This document shows, piece by piece, positions 52,901 through 61,469 of a stretch of DNA of 64,000 bases. How positions within the stretch are numbered: position 1 is the first letter of the stretch; each line of letters begins with the position of its first letter. This stretch comes from Rhodocyclaceae bacterium. GTDB lineage: Bacteria; Pseudomonadota; Gammaproteobacteria; Burkholderiales; Rhodocyclaceae. Location: assembly GCA_023230455.1 (NCBI GenBank), contig JALNXH010000016.1:1-64000 (forward strand), written 5' to 3'. The notes beneath the pieces are model-generated. The model saw only the letters and a list, made by a program, of their open reading frames with translations. It was not told where the DNA came from and did no database searches. Made by a program: the position numbers and the translations under genes.

Positions 52901-54108
52901 TTGTCGTCGAGGCGGAAAATACCCAGCGGCGCGGATTTGATCAGCGACGAATGGAGTTCCTCGCTCTCGCGCAGCGCCTCGGTCATCCGGTATTCCTCGC
53001 TCTGGTCGCGGAACACCAGCACCACGCCTTCGATCGGGCTGTCGGGATGCGCCCGGATCGGCGCCCCGCTGTCCGCGATCGGGCGTTCGACGCCGTCGCG
53101 GGCGATCAGCACCGTGTGATTGGCGAGCCCCACCACCTTGCCTTCGCGCAGCACGATTTCCACCGGATTTTCCACCGGCTGCCGCGTGTAATGGTTGACG
53201 ATGCAAAACACCTGTCCCACGGGATGGCCGCGCGCCTCGCTCTCCGGCCAGCCGGTAAGCCATTCGGCCACCGGATTCATCAGGCTCACCCGACCTTCGG
53301 CATCGGTGACCAGCACCGCGTCGCCGATGCTGCGCAGAGTGATGCTGAGGTTCGCTTCGCGCAGCCGCACGTCGCCGACCAGGCGCTCGATGTTGTCGGC
53401 GATGGTATTGAATGCCGTCTTCGCCGCGCGGAACTCCGGGCTGCCGACCGGCGGGATGCGGTAGGTTAGCTTCCCCTCGCCGAGTTTGGCACCGGCGTCG
53501 ATCATCGTGCGGAGGGATTGCATGCCCTCGCGGAAAATCAGCCCGAATCCTGCCAGGGCAATACCCAGACCGAGCCCAGCGAGCAAGACGCTCTGCACCA
53601 CACGCTCCCAGGCACGCTCGATCGCCGAGGTCGCGCAGAGTTCGAGGAACACCGTACCGGCATCATCGTCCCGGCCCGAGACGGCACGGCTTCCGGTCTT
53701 GTCCTGCAAACCGAGCCAGCGCACGAACCAGTCCGGGACATTGGCCGGCAAAGCGCTTTCGTCCTTCGCTGTCAGCGACCCGAACGAACCGCGGTAGCCG
53801 GCCTGCTCGATATCCAGCCTTTGCACATAACTTCTAAGTATCGGCTCGATGGCCTCGACACGGTTTGCCACCACCGCCGAATCGACCGCCAGTGACAGCG
53901 ACTCCAGTTCCATGGCGAGCCGCTCCTGGAGATCGACCTCGGCACGGATAGCAGCAAACCGGGCGGAAAGCAGGAGTGCGCAGACGGTCGTGACCGCAAC
54001 CGCCAGCACGACGACGCACGCCATACGCCAAGGCATGCTGACGCGCTCCCACAAACCCGGCCGTCTGCTTGTCACCGACCGGCGATCCCGCTCAGACCGG
54101 CGGCGCAT
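49987..54108 (-). CDS. Sensory GGDEF-EAL protein with multiple PAS and one GAF domain
   Basis: 1373 residues. Two transmembrane helices (about 28-50, 172-195) frame a periplasmic region, then HAMP-like (about 196-255), PAS (255-385), PAS (390-510), GAF (520-690), PAS (705-830), PAS (835-955), GGDEF (960-1120) and EAL (1130-1373). The active site RLGGDEFLV near 1028 is intact, with an inhibitory I-site RExD five residues before it. The EAL set is also complete: EALIRW, VNFS, EITES, DDFGTGYSS, LKID, AEGVE and QGFHLGRP. It can in principle both make and degrade c-di-GMP. Its signal is unknown. Confidence 0.92.
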   Translation of the reverse strand: MRRRSERDRRSVTSRRPGLWERVSMPWRMACVVVLAVAVTTVCALLLSARFAAIRAEVDLQERLAMELESLSLAVDSAVVANRVEAIEPILRSYVQRLDIEQAGYRGSFGSLTAKDESALPANVPDWFVRWLGLQDKTGSRAVSGRDDDAGTVFLELCATSAIERAWERVVQSVLLAGLGLGIALAGFGLIFREGMQSLRTMIDAGAKLGEGKLTYRIPPVGSPEFRAAKTAFNTIADNIERLVGDVRLREANLSITLRSIGDAVLVTDAEGRVSLMNPVAEWLTGWPESEARGHPVGQVFCIVNHYTRQPVENPVEIVLREGKVVGLANHTVLIARDGVERPIADSGAPIRAHPDSPIEGVVLVFRDQSEEYRMTEALRESEELHSSLIKSAPLGIFRLDDKGDVVYCSEVMSSFVDIPLGDLDRTNWQRAIHPEDFARFIEGWRHARREGVGFSITLRYGRPERGLIWVDLRLAPLRDAEGRISGFVGTALNVTAEREAQRRIEDLSSLYATLSAVNSAIVRCRSEAELFREICRAAVERGGFSGAWIGLADWESGRVEMAAFHGSLEETVRQAVVLMQLNIPSGRSPGLVVSAFLSGRSQVSNDIQNDPRVASHWQEDCCRVGIRAYAAMPVTRFGEVVAVLALMSPQCGFFSADVVALADEIGRDVSFALENFDRERERQATTERLAQSEERLRMTLDSVGIGLKEVNLRTHRVRLDATAARIIGLGNQAVEVDMDRYLGITFPSITKDEIHQLGEDIDMGRRRNYTFERSFTRPDGSLCWLRTHGGSLTRMAGSGDDPISLSIMVDVTEQHQQAERERLAMAMFTNSYEAIAITDAKGDIIMVNKAFRDQTGYEPEEVLGANPRILKSGRHDETFYRNLWDALQADDHWQGEIWNRRKDGDIFPALVNISAVRDSAGKITHYVDQSTDISLQKQFEERITYLAYRDSLTDLPNRVLLRDRVEQALATAQREATPLALLFLDLDHFKNINDSLGHVVGDRLLREVAQRLSRAVREMDTVGRLGGDEFLVMLPVTDAEAAAHVAQKLLDQISQPFAVEAHDLMVTPSIGIAMFPRDGASFDELLKTADTAMYRSKDEGRNTYRFFTPEMNEAVSQRLVLENSLRRAIEAKEFVLFFQPQYDIGARSLIGAEALIRWREPTLGFVSPGQFIPIAEESNLIEAIGAWVLDEACRQIRSWIDQGYPMLRVSVNFSARQFAARGVVENFDRVLARHGLSGAALEVEITESLLAGDMEYTLGVLTALRARGVHVAVDDFGTGYSSLSYLKRFPINRLKIDQSFVRDIESDADDRAIATAVVTLGHSLGMQVIAEGVEGETQLEILAAMGCDEVQGFHLGRPMSAEQFTALLEKAA

Positions 54109-54283
54109 GCGGGTTTTTTCGACAAACGATCGAACATGCCCCCCTCCATTTTGGGCTCAACAAGCCGCCCGCTGCCTCTTATGGTTACGTCTTCTTATTG
54201 GCTACCTATTTTTGTCGGAGTATATGCAAATTAGGCCGGTGGCCGATCCCCCTCCGCCGGCCCAAGCGGAATTCGGCGAACGG
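54109..54283. other. 175-bp intergenic region upstream of the GGDEF-EAL gene
   Basis: Between the GGDEF-EAL start and the end of the thioesterase gene. It is AT-richer around 54175-54235 and would carry the promoter of the GGDEF-EAL gene; no motif is clear enough to place. Confidence 0.3.
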
Positions 54284-54697
54284 CTATGGCGCCGGCGGAA
54301 TCCGCCGTTTGCTGCCGTCGGCGTTGATCGCCACGTAGGTAATGATGGCCTCGGTCACCTTGACGTTCACCGGATCGCTTTCGACGCCCTGGCGGGTAGC
54401 GAAGACCTGCACGTCGATGGTGATCGAAGTATTGCCCACCTTCACCACTTCCGCATAAAAGCTGACCAGGTCGCCGACCGCAATGGGATGCTTGAACAGG
54501 AAGGAGTTGACCGCCACCGTGGCCAGGCGGCCGCGAATCCGGCGCGACGCAGGGATGGCGCCGGCGATGTCGACCTGCGACATGACCCAGCCGCCGAACA
54601 CGTCGCCGTTCGGATTGACGTCCGCCGGCATCGGCACCACACGCAAGACCGGTATCGCGTCAGGCAGGGGGACATAGCATTGCATCTTGTCGCTCAT
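54284..54697 (-). CDS. Acyl-CoA thioesterase, YciA-like hotdog
   Basis: 137 residues. NPNGDVFGGWVMSQVDIAGA (about 28-47) has the conserved Asn/Asp pair of the hotdog helix, and ATVAVNSFLFKHPIAVGDLVSFYAEV the strands. Hydrolyses acyl-CoAs. GGAGAG lies before the ATG, and a TATATA at 54714-54719 may contribute to its promoter. Divergent from the ABC exporter gene. Confidence 0.9.
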   Translation of the reverse strand: MSDKMQCYVPLPDAIPVLRVVPMPADVNPNGDVFGGWVMSQVDIAGAIPASRRIRGRLATVAVNSFLFKHPIAVGDLVSFYAEVVKVGNTSITIDVQVFATRQGVESDPVNVKVTEAIITYVAINADGSKRRIPPAP

Positions 54698-54779
54698 GGT
54701 TCATCTCTCCGCTATATATGCGTGGATGATACCGGTGATTCGACCTACGGCGCGGCGCGGGGCAGCCGGTACAAGCCGG

Positions 54780-54785
54780 TACAAT
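54780..54785 (+). promoter_or_regulatory. Candidate -10 (TACAAT) immediately before the ABC exporter start
   Basis: TACAAT ends 6 bp before the ATG at 54792, and the 10-base GCCGGTACAA is repeated in tandem (54764-54783). If used, the transcript would be nearly leaderless. Confidence 0.35.
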
Positions 54786-54791
54786 CCGGCC

Positions 54792-56618
54792 ATGAGACAC
54801 CGCACCGCTTCGCTGCCCCTCCCCGCGGCGCCCGTCGGCGAACGCCGCGACTGGCAAACCATCAAGACGCTGTTGCCTTACCTGTGGGCCTGGAAGTGGC
54901 GGGTCATCATCGCCCTCTCCAGCCTGATCGCCGCAAAAGTGGCAAACGTCGCCGTGCCGCTGGTGTTCAAGGATCTGGTCGACACCCTGTCGATCCCGCA
55001 CGATCAGCTCTGGCTGGCGGTACCCATCGGCCTGCTGGCGGCCTATGGCGTGCTGCGTTTTTCCAATTCGCTGTTTACCGAACTGCGCGAACTAGTGTTC
55101 GCCCGCGTCACCCAGCGCGCGGTGCGCACCATCGCCCTACAGGTGTTCGGCCATCTGCACAATCTTTCGCTGCGCTTCCACCTGGAACGCCAGACCGGCG
55201 GCCTGACGCGCGACATCGAGCGCGGCACGCGTTCGATCAGCAGCCTGATCAGCTATTCGCTGTACTCGATCCTGCCGACGCTGATCGAAGTCCTCATGGT
55301 GATGGGCGTCCTGATCGTCCGCTACGAGCCGGCGTTTGCCCTCATCACGGCGGCGACCCTGGCCGTCTACATCACGTTCACTATCGTCGTCACCAACTGG
55401 CGCACGGCGCTGCGCCGGCAGGTGAACGAACTCGACTCGGCGGCCAATTCGCGCGCCATCGACAGTCTGCTGAATTACGAGACCGTCAAGTATTTCAACA
55501 ACGAACAGTGGGAGCAGCAACGCTACGATGTCCAGTTGCAGAAGTGGGAAAGCGCGCAGATCAAGAGCCAGGTTTCCCTCTCCTACCTCAATCTCGGCCA
55601 GGCCGCGATCATCGCCGTCGGCGTCACGCTGATGATGTGGCGCGCCGCCGCGGGCGTCGCCGAAGGACGCATGACGGTGGGCGACATCGTGCTGGTCAAC
55701 GCCTTCCTGATCCAGCTGTATACGCCGCTCAACTTCCTCGGCATCCTCTACCGCGAGATCCGCCAGGCGCTGACCGACATCGAGCGCATGTTCGGTCTGC
55801 TCAACCAGAACCGCGAAATACAGGATTCGTCCGATGCGCTGCCATTGCCGCCGGGCCCCTGCGCGGTGCGCTTCGAGGCGGTGGATTTCGCCTACGAACC
55901 ACGCCGGACGATTCTGCACGGCGTGGATTTCGAGATTCCCGCCGGCCACACCGTGGCGGTGGTCGGCCACAGCGGCTCCGGCAAGAGCACCCTGGCGCGA
56001 CTGCTGTTCCGCTTTTACGACGTCGGCGGCGGCGCGATCCGCATCAACGGCCGCGACATCCGCCAGCTGACCCAGGCCAGCCTGCGTGCCGCGATCGGCA
56101 TCGTGCCGCAGGACACGGTGCTGTTCAACGACAGCATTCTCTACAACATCCAGTACGGCCGGCCGACCGCCGGGCGCGACGAGGTAATGGCCGCTGCGCG
56201 TGCCGCGCACCTGCACGAATTCATCGAACGTCTGCCCGACGGCTACGACACCATGGTCGGCGAGCGCGGCCTCAAGCTCTCCGGCGGCGAAAAGCAGCGC
56301 GTCGCCATCGCCCGCGCGCTGCTGAAAAATCCCGCCATTCTGATTTTCGACGAGGCTACCTCGGCCCTCGACTCGAAGACCGAGAAGGCGATCCAGGCCG
56401 AACTGGAGCAAGCCGCCCAGGGGCGGACCGCGCTGATCGTCGCCCACCGGCTGTCCACGGTGATGAACGCCGACCAGATTCTGGTGCTGGACGCCGGCAC
56501 CCTGATTGAGCGCGGCACCCACCGCGAACTGCTGGAAAAAGGCGGCGCCTACGCCCAGATGTGGGCGTTGCAGCAACAGGAAGAACTCACCGCGACCACT
56601 GAGGAAGGCCTGACCTAG
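54792..56618 (+). CDS. Atm1-type half-size ABC exporter
   Basis: 608 residues: six-helix ABC transporter membrane domain (about 35-320) and nucleotide-binding domain (about 355-590). Walker A GHSGSGKST, signature LSGGEKQRV, Walker B ILIFDEATSALD and the D-loop/H-loop AHRLSTV are intact. The DWQTIKTLLPYLW start and family size match Atm1/HMT1 exporters linked to glutathione-bound metals or sulfur. An open frame from 54687 includes the promoter and is not supported. Substrate unproven. Confidence 0.88.
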   Translation: MRHRTASLPLPAAPVGERRDWQTIKTLLPYLWAWKWRVIIALSSLIAAKVANVAVPLVFKDLVDTLSIPHDQLWLAVPIGLLAAYGVLRFSNSLFTELRELVFARVTQRAVRTIALQVFGHLHNLSLRFHLERQTGGLTRDIERGTRSISSLISYSLYSILPTLIEVLMVMGVLIVRYEPAFALITAATLAVYITFTIVVTNWRTALRRQVNELDSAANSRAIDSLLNYETVKYFNNEQWEQQRYDVQLQKWESAQIKSQVSLSYLNLGQAAIIAVGVTLMMWRAAAGVAEGRMTVGDIVLVNAFLIQLYTPLNFLGILYREIRQALTDIERMFGLLNQNREIQDSSDALPLPPGPCAVRFEAVDFAYEPRRTILHGVDFEIPAGHTVAVVGHSGSGKSTLARLLFRFYDVGGGAIRINGRDIRQLTQASLRAAIGIVPQDTVLFNDSILYNIQYGRPTAGRDEVMAAARAAHLHEFIERLPDGYDTMVGERGLKLSGGEKQRVAIARALLKNPAILIFDEATSALDSKTEKAIQAELEQAAQGRTALIVAHRLSTVMNADQILVLDAGTLIERGTHRELLEKGGAYAQMWALQQQEELTATTEEGLT

Positions 56619-56807
56619 CCCGCCGACAAGCGCCGGACAAACGGCATGTCGTTGATTCCGTAGGTGATGCGCTGCTTAAGCCATGGGTGGAAGCGACGTA
56701 GCCAGACCTTTGTTAGTTCATTTAGTTATATAAAACAAACGATAAAGTATTTCTGGTAATTAAGCTTTATCGCTACCATAGCGACCTGATTTCAATCAGG
56801 TTTCCCC
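56619..56807 (+). promoter_or_regulatory. Upstream region of the sulfate-assimilation operon
   Basis: 189 bp. An AT-rich tract (about 56710-56775) of the kind bound by CysB-type LysR regulators precedes the hairpin CCTGATT-TC-AATCAGG (56785-56800), which ends 7 bp before the TauE ATG. The CAGG in its 3' arm is the only Shine-Dalgarno candidate for that start. TATAAA at 56729-56734 may be a -10. The CysB link is inference. Confidence 0.4.
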
Positions 56808-57581
56808 ATGATCGACTTTGCTCAAACCCTTTCCGGCTTCGTTGTCGGCGCCATCGTCGGGTTGACCGGCGTCGGCGGCGGCTCGCTGATGACGCCGCTG
56901 CTGGTGCTGCTGTTCGGCATCCATCCGGCCACCGCGGTGGGGACCGACCTGCTTTACGCCGCCATAACCAAGTCCGGCGGCACCTGGGTGCATGCCCGCA
57001 AAGGCAGCGTCGACTGGCGCATCGTCCGCCTGCTGGCCACGGGTAGCCTGCCGGCCGCACTGGCAACGCTGATCGTGGTGCACACCTTTTTCCCCGGCGG
57101 GCTCGGCAGTGCGTCGAAAATCATCACCGTGGCGCTCGGCGTCGCCCTGCTGCTCACTGCCTGCGCCCTGATCTTCCGCCAGAAACTGCTCGGCTGGGCG
57201 CGCAGCCACGACCCCGACAGTGAGCACCATCCGTGGAAAACCATCGCCGTCGGCGCCACGCTGGGCGTACTGGTATCGATTTCCTCGGTCGGCGCCGGCG
57301 CCCTCGGCGTCACCGCGCTGTTCTTCCTTTACCCGAAACTGTCGGCGATCCGCATCGTCGGCTCCGATCTCGCCCATGCCGTGCCGCTGACCCTGGTGGC
57401 CGGCCTCGGCCATTGGTGGCTCGGCAGCGTAAACTGGACTCTGCTCGGCTCCCTGCTGATCGGTTCCCTGCCCGGCATCTACATCGGCAGCCATCTGGCT
57501 TCCCGCATTTCCGAGCGCATCCTGCGCCCCACCCTGGCCGGCATGCTGGTACTGGTTGGCGGCAAGCTGATCGCTTTCTGA
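56808..57581 (+). CDS. TauE/SafE-family sulfite/sulfonate permease
   Basis: 257 residues, about eight transmembrane helices in two repeats. GAIVGLTGVGGGSLMTPLLVLL (about 14-34) is the first family repeat and VSISSVGAGALGVTALFF the second. Proteins of this type export sulfite or sulfoacetate or import sulfur compounds. It is the first gene of the sulfate-assimilation operon, so a role in sulfite or sulfate handling is likely. Confidence 0.88.
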   Translation: MIDFAQTLSGFVVGAIVGLTGVGGGSLMTPLLVLLFGIHPATAVGTDLLYAAITKSGGTWVHARKGSVDWRIVRLLATGSLPAALATLIVVHTFFPGGLGSASKIITVALGVALLLTACALIFRQKLLGWARSHDPDSEHHPWKTIAVGATLGVLVSISSVGAGALGVTALFFLYPKLSAIRIVGSDLAHAVPLTLVAGLGHWWLGSVNWTLLGSLLIGSLPGIYIGSHLASRISERILRPTLAGMLVLVGGKLIAF

Positions 57582-57597
57582 CAGAGAGAAAACCACC

Positions 57598-59289
57598 ATG
57601 TACAAATACGACGACGTCGATCGCCGCCTGGTCAAGGAACGGGTCGCCCAGTTTCGCGACCAAACCCGTCGCTATCTGGCCGGCGAACTGAGCGAAGAGG
57701 AATTTCGCATCCTGCGTTTGCAGAACGGCCTCTACATCCAGCGCCATGCGCCGATGTTCCGCATCGCCGTGCCCTATGGTCTGCTCTCGGCGCAGCAGTT
57801 GCGCACACTGGCAAGCATCGCCCGGCGCTACGACAAAGGCTACGGCCACTTCACCACGCGCACCAACGTGCAACTCAACTGGCCGAAGCTGGAAGACGTG
57901 CCCGAGATGCTCGCCGAACTGGCCGACGCCGAAATGCACGCGATCCAGACCAGCGGCAATTGCATCCGCAACACCACGGTCGATCCGCTCGCCGCCGTCT
58001 CCGCCAGCCAGGTCGGCGATCCACGGCCGTGGGCCGAGATCATTCGCCAGTGGTCCACCTTCCACCCCGAATTCGCCTACCTGCCGCGCAAGTACAAGAT
58101 CGCCGTCAGCGGCGGCCCCGACGACGGCGCCGGGGTGCGCATCCACGACCAGGGCTTCCAGTTGGTGCGCAACGAAGCCGGAGAGTTCGGCTTCCGCGTC
58201 TGGGCCGGCGGCGGCCTCGGCCGCACGCCGATTCTCGGCCAGGTGGTGCGCGAATTTCTGCCCTGGCCGCACCTGCTGACCTATTCGGAAGCCATCCTGC
58301 GCGTCTACAACCGCTACGGCCGGCGCGACAACCCGTTCAAGGCGCGCATCAAGATCCTGGTCAAGGCGCTCGGCATCGTCGAGTTCACCCGCCAGGTGGA
58401 AGAGGAGTGGAGCCACCTCAAGGACGGCCCCGCCACTCTCACCGAAGCCGAGGTGGCGCGCATCTCGGCCCACTTCACCGCACCCGCCTACGAAACCCTG
58501 CCGGCCAAGGATGTGCAATTCGAGATTGCCCGCCGCGACGACAAGATCTTCGCCAAATGGGTCGAGCATAACGTCCATGCCCACAAGGTTCCGGGCTATG
58601 CCGCCGTCACCCTGTCGTTCAAGGCGCCTGGGCAGGCGCCGGGCGACGCCAGCAGCGAACAGATGGAGTTCGTCGCCGACCTCGCCGAGCGCTTCGGCTT
58701 CGGCGAAGTCCGCGTGACGCAAACGCAGAACCTGATCCTGCCCGACGTGCGCCTCTCCGACCTGTATCTGCTCTGGATCCAGGCCGGCGGCGCCGGCCTG
58801 ACCACGCCGACGGTTGGCCTGCTTTCCGACATCACTTGCTGCCCCGGCGGCGATTTCTGCGACCTGGCCAACGCCCGCTCGATCCCGATCGCCAATGCCC
58901 TCCAGCAGCGTTTTGCCGAAATCGCCGAGATCGAGGATCTGGGCGAACTCAAGCTCAATATCTCCGGCTGCATGAACGCCTGCGGACACCATCATGTCGG
59001 CCACATCGGCATCCTCGGTGTAGACAAGAACGACAAGGAGTTCTATCAGGTGACGCTGGGCGGCGCCTGGGGGGTGGAAGCCTCGCTGGGCAAGGTAATC
59101 GGCCCCTCGATCTCCGCCGCCGAGGTGCCCGGCGCGGTGCAACGCATCGTCGAGCACTACCGCAACGAGCGCCGCCCCGGCGAGCGCTTCATCGACACCT
59201 ATCGGCGCATCGGCATCGACGGCTTTAAGGCCCGTGCCTACGAAACCATCAAGGCGCCCAGCGAAGACAAGGAAGTCGTCAATGGCTAA
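57598..59289 (+). CDS. cysI: Siroheme sulfite (nitrite/sulfite) reductase hemoprotein CysI
   Basis: 563 residues. Two ferredoxin-like/siroheme halves, with the active-site cluster motif CCPGGDFC (CX5C) and NISGCMNACGHHHVGHIG (CX3C) near 418-470 that ligates [4Fe-4S] and siroheme. It reduces sulfite to sulfide. No cysJ flavoprotein gene is nearby, so electrons probably come from a ferredoxin or another donor. It overlaps the next gene by 8 bp. Confidence 0.92.
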   Translation: MYKYDDVDRRLVKERVAQFRDQTRRYLAGELSEEEFRILRLQNGLYIQRHAPMFRIAVPYGLLSAQQLRTLASIARRYDKGYGHFTTRTNVQLNWPKLEDVPEMLAELADAEMHAIQTSGNCIRNTTVDPLAAVSASQVGDPRPWAEIIRQWSTFHPEFAYLPRKYKIAVSGGPDDGAGVRIHDQGFQLVRNEAGEFGFRVWAGGGLGRTPILGQVVREFLPWPHLLTYSEAILRVYNRYGRRDNPFKARIKILVKALGIVEFTRQVEEEWSHLKDGPATLTEAEVARISAHFTAPAYETLPAKDVQFEIARRDDKIFAKWVEHNVHAHKVPGYAAVTLSFKAPGQAPGDASSEQMEFVADLAERFGFGEVRVTQTQNLILPDVRLSDLYLLWIQAGGAGLTTPTVGLLSDITCCPGGDFCDLANARSIPIANALQQRFAEIAEIEDLGELKLNISGCMNACGHHHVGHIGILGVDKNDKEFYQVTLGGAWGVEASLGKVIGPSISAAEVPGAVQRIVEHYRNERRPGERFIDTYRRIGIDGFKARAYETIKAPSEDKEVVNG

Positions 59290-59803
59290 GCTCATCAAGA
59301 ATCGCACCGTCATCGACGACGCCTGGACCACCCTGTTCCTTGCCGAGGGCGAAACCGCCACCGGCGTCGCACTGCCTGCCGGCCCGCTGCTGGTGCCGCT
59401 GGCCGTCTGGCAGGCGCGCAGGAGCGAACTACAGGGCCGCGGCGAAGCGCTCGGTGTCTGGCTAGGCCCCGCCGACGACGCGGCGGCAATCGCGCCCGAT
59501 CTGGCGCTGTTCGACGTCGTCGCCATCCATTTCCCGGTCTTCCGCGATGGCCGCGGCTATTCCACCGCCGCCCTGCTGCGCAGCCGCCACGGCTATCGCG
59601 GCGAACTGCGCGCCATCGGCGACGTGCTGCGCGACCAGTTGCACTACATGATGCGCGTCGGCTTCGACGCCTTCGCCATTCGCGCCGACCGCTCAATCGA
59701 GGAAGCGCTGCAAAGCCTCGGCGATTTCAGCGAGGCCTACCAGGCCTCATGGAACCAACCGCAGCCGCTGTTCCGCCGCCGGGCTGCGCAGGAAGCCGCG
59801 TAA
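59282..59803 (+). CDS. DUF934 protein of the cys operon
   Basis: 173 residues. DUF934 signature FDVVAIHFPVFRDGRGYSTAALLRSRHGYRGELRAIGDV (about 81-119), soluble. The gene lies between cysI and cysH in many betaproteobacteria. Its function is unknown; a role in sulfite reduction is inferred from context. The start overlaps cysI and the stop is 10 bp before cysH. Confidence 0.85.
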   Translation: MAKLIKNRTVIDDAWTTLFLAEGETATGVALPAGPLLVPLAVWQARRSELQGRGEALGVWLGPADDAAAIAPDLALFDVVAIHFPVFRDGRGYSTAALLRSRHGYRGELRAIGDVLRDQLHYMMRVGFDAFAIRADRSIEEALQSLGDFSEAYQASWNQPQPLFRRRAAQEAA

Positions 59804-59813
59804 GGAGCCCGCC

Positions 59814-60542
59814 ATGCATCCGAACATGACTCCCGATCTCAACGATGCCGTCCTGATGGCCTCGGTCGCCGCCAAGACCCAAACCGTTCGCGCGCTGCTG
59901 GCACGGATTGCCGCCGAGTTCAGCCCCGCCGGCCTGGCCAACAGCCTCGGCGCCGAGGATATGGTGTTGACCGACCTGATCCTCAAGGACAAATTGCCGA
60001 TCGAGATTTTCTCCCTCGACACCGGCCGCCTGCCTGCCGAGACCTACGACCTGATGGGTCGCCTCAAGCGCCACTACGGCCTGCTGCTGACCTTGTATTA
60101 CCCGGCCCATGAAAACGTCGAAGCTTTCACCCGCCACCACGGCATCAACGGCTTCTACGATTCGGTGGACAACCGCAAGGCTTGCTGCCACGCACGCAAA
60201 GTCGAGCCGCTGCAACGCGCGCTGAAAGGCAAGAAGGCCTGGATCACCGGCATGCGCGCGGAACAGGCCGAATCGCGCGCCGCGCTGCCGCAGCAGGCGT
60301 TCGATAGCGGTAACGGCTTGGAGAAATTCAATCCGCTCGCCGACTGGACCGAACAGGAAGTCTGGGCCTACATCCGCAGCCGCGACGTGCCCTACAACCG
60401 CCTCCACGACAAAGGCTACCCGAGCATCGGCTGCGCCCCCTGCACACGCGCCATCCAGCCCGGCGAGCATGTTCGCGCCGGCCGCTGGTGGTGGGAGGAA
60501 CCTGCCGGCAAAGAATGCGGCCTGCACGTCAGCAAGGTTTGA
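59814..60542 (+). CDS. cysH: Adenylyl-sulfate (APS) reductase CysH
   Basis: 242 residues. C124-C125, C207/C210 (CAPC) are the four [4Fe-4S] ligands that distinguish APS reductases from PAPS reductases; C235 in KECGLH is the catalytic Cys. So the pathway skips APS kinase, consistent with cysN lacking a CysC fusion. RBS GGAG before 59814; ATG 59826 is an alternative start. Confidence 0.92.
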   Translation: MHPNMTPDLNDAVLMASVAAKTQTVRALLARIAAEFSPAGLANSLGAEDMVLTDLILKDKLPIEIFSLDTGRLPAETYDLMGRLKRHYGLLLTLYYPAHENVEAFTRHHGINGFYDSVDNRKACCHARKVEPLQRALKGKKAWITGMRAEQAESRAALPQQAFDSGNGLEKFNPLADWTEQEVWAYIRSRDVPYNRLHDKGYPSIGCAPCTRAIQPGEHVRAGRWWWEEPAGKECGLHVSKV

Positions 60543-60554
60543 GAAAATAATCCA

Positions 60555-61469
60555 ATGACTATGACTGCGACAAAAACCCTGAGCCATCTCGACTGGCTCG
60601 AAGCCGAAGCCATCCACATCATGCGCGAGGTGGCGGGCCAGTGCTCCAATCCGGCGCTGCTGTTCTCCGGCGGCAAGGATTCGATCTGCATGCTGCGCCT
60701 TGCCGAAAAGGCTTTCCGCCCGGGCAAGTTCCCGTTTCCGCTGGTGCATGTCGATACCGGCCACAATTACGCTGAGGTGATCGCCTTCCGCGACAAGCGT
60801 GCCGCCGAGCTCGGCGAGCGCCTGATCGTGCGCTCAGTGGAAGACTCGATGAAGCGCGGCACGGTGGTGCTCAAGCATCCGGGAGAATCGCGCAACAAGC
60901 ATCAGTCGGTGACCCTGCTGGAAACCATCGCCGAGTTCGAGTTCGACGCCTGTATCGGCGGCGCCCGCCGCGACGAGGAAAAGGCCCGCGCCAAGGAACG
61001 CATCTTCTCCTTCCGCGACGAATTCGGCGGCTGGGATCCGAAGAACCAGCGCCCCGAGCTGTGGAACCTGTTCAATGCCCGCTGCCATAAAGGCGAGAAC
61101 ATCCGCGCCTTCCCCATCTCCAACTGGACCGAATTGGACGTCTGGCAGTACATCGAGCGCGAAGGCCTCGAACTGCCCAGCATCTACTTCGCCCACACCC
61201 GCCCGGTGGTGCGCAAGGGCGCATCGCTGGTGCCGGTGACCGACGTCACTCCGGCCAAACCCGGCGACGCGATCGAAGACGTGAGGGTCCGCTTCCGCAC
61301 GGTCGGCGACATCACCTGTACTGCGCCGGTCGAGTCGGACGCCGACACGGTAGCCAAGATCATCGAGGAAACCGCCACCACCACCATCACCGAGCGCGGT
61401 GCCACCCGCCTCGACGACCAGGCGTCCGAAGCCGCCATGGAACAACGCAAGAAGGAAGGCTATTTCTGA
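60555..61469 (+). CDS. cysD: Sulfate adenylyltransferase small subunit CysD
   Basis: 304 residues. PP-loop LLFSGGKDSICMLRLAEKAF (about 32-51) and the conserved HVDTGHNYAEVI and GGARRDEEKARAKERIFSFRD. It makes APS from sulfate and ATP with CysN. The stop overlaps the cysN start (TGATG). Confidence 0.96.
   Translation: MTMTATKTLSHLDWLEAEAIHIMREVAGQCSNPALLFSGGKDSICMLRLAEKAFRPGKFPFPLVHVDTGHNYAEVIAFRDKRAAELGERLIVRSVEDSMKRGTVVLKHPGESRNKHQSVTLLETIAEFEFDACIGGARRDEEKARAKERIFSFRDEFGGWDPKNQRPELWNLFNARCHKGENIRAFPISNWTELDVWQYIEREGLELPSIYFAHTRPVVRKGASLVPVTDVTPAKPGDAIEDVRVRFRTVGDITCTAPVESDADTVAKIIEETATTTITERGATRLDDQASEAAMEQRKKEGYF

Noticed and set aside
53849..56509. 886-codon open frame over the GGDEF-EAL, thioesterase and ABC genes
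   Set aside because: Spans antisense and out-of-frame parts of three well-supported genes; no domain pattern.
57310..59526. 738-codon minus-strand frame over cysI
   Set aside because: Mirror of codon bias on the opposite strand; cysI has intact metal ligands and operon context.
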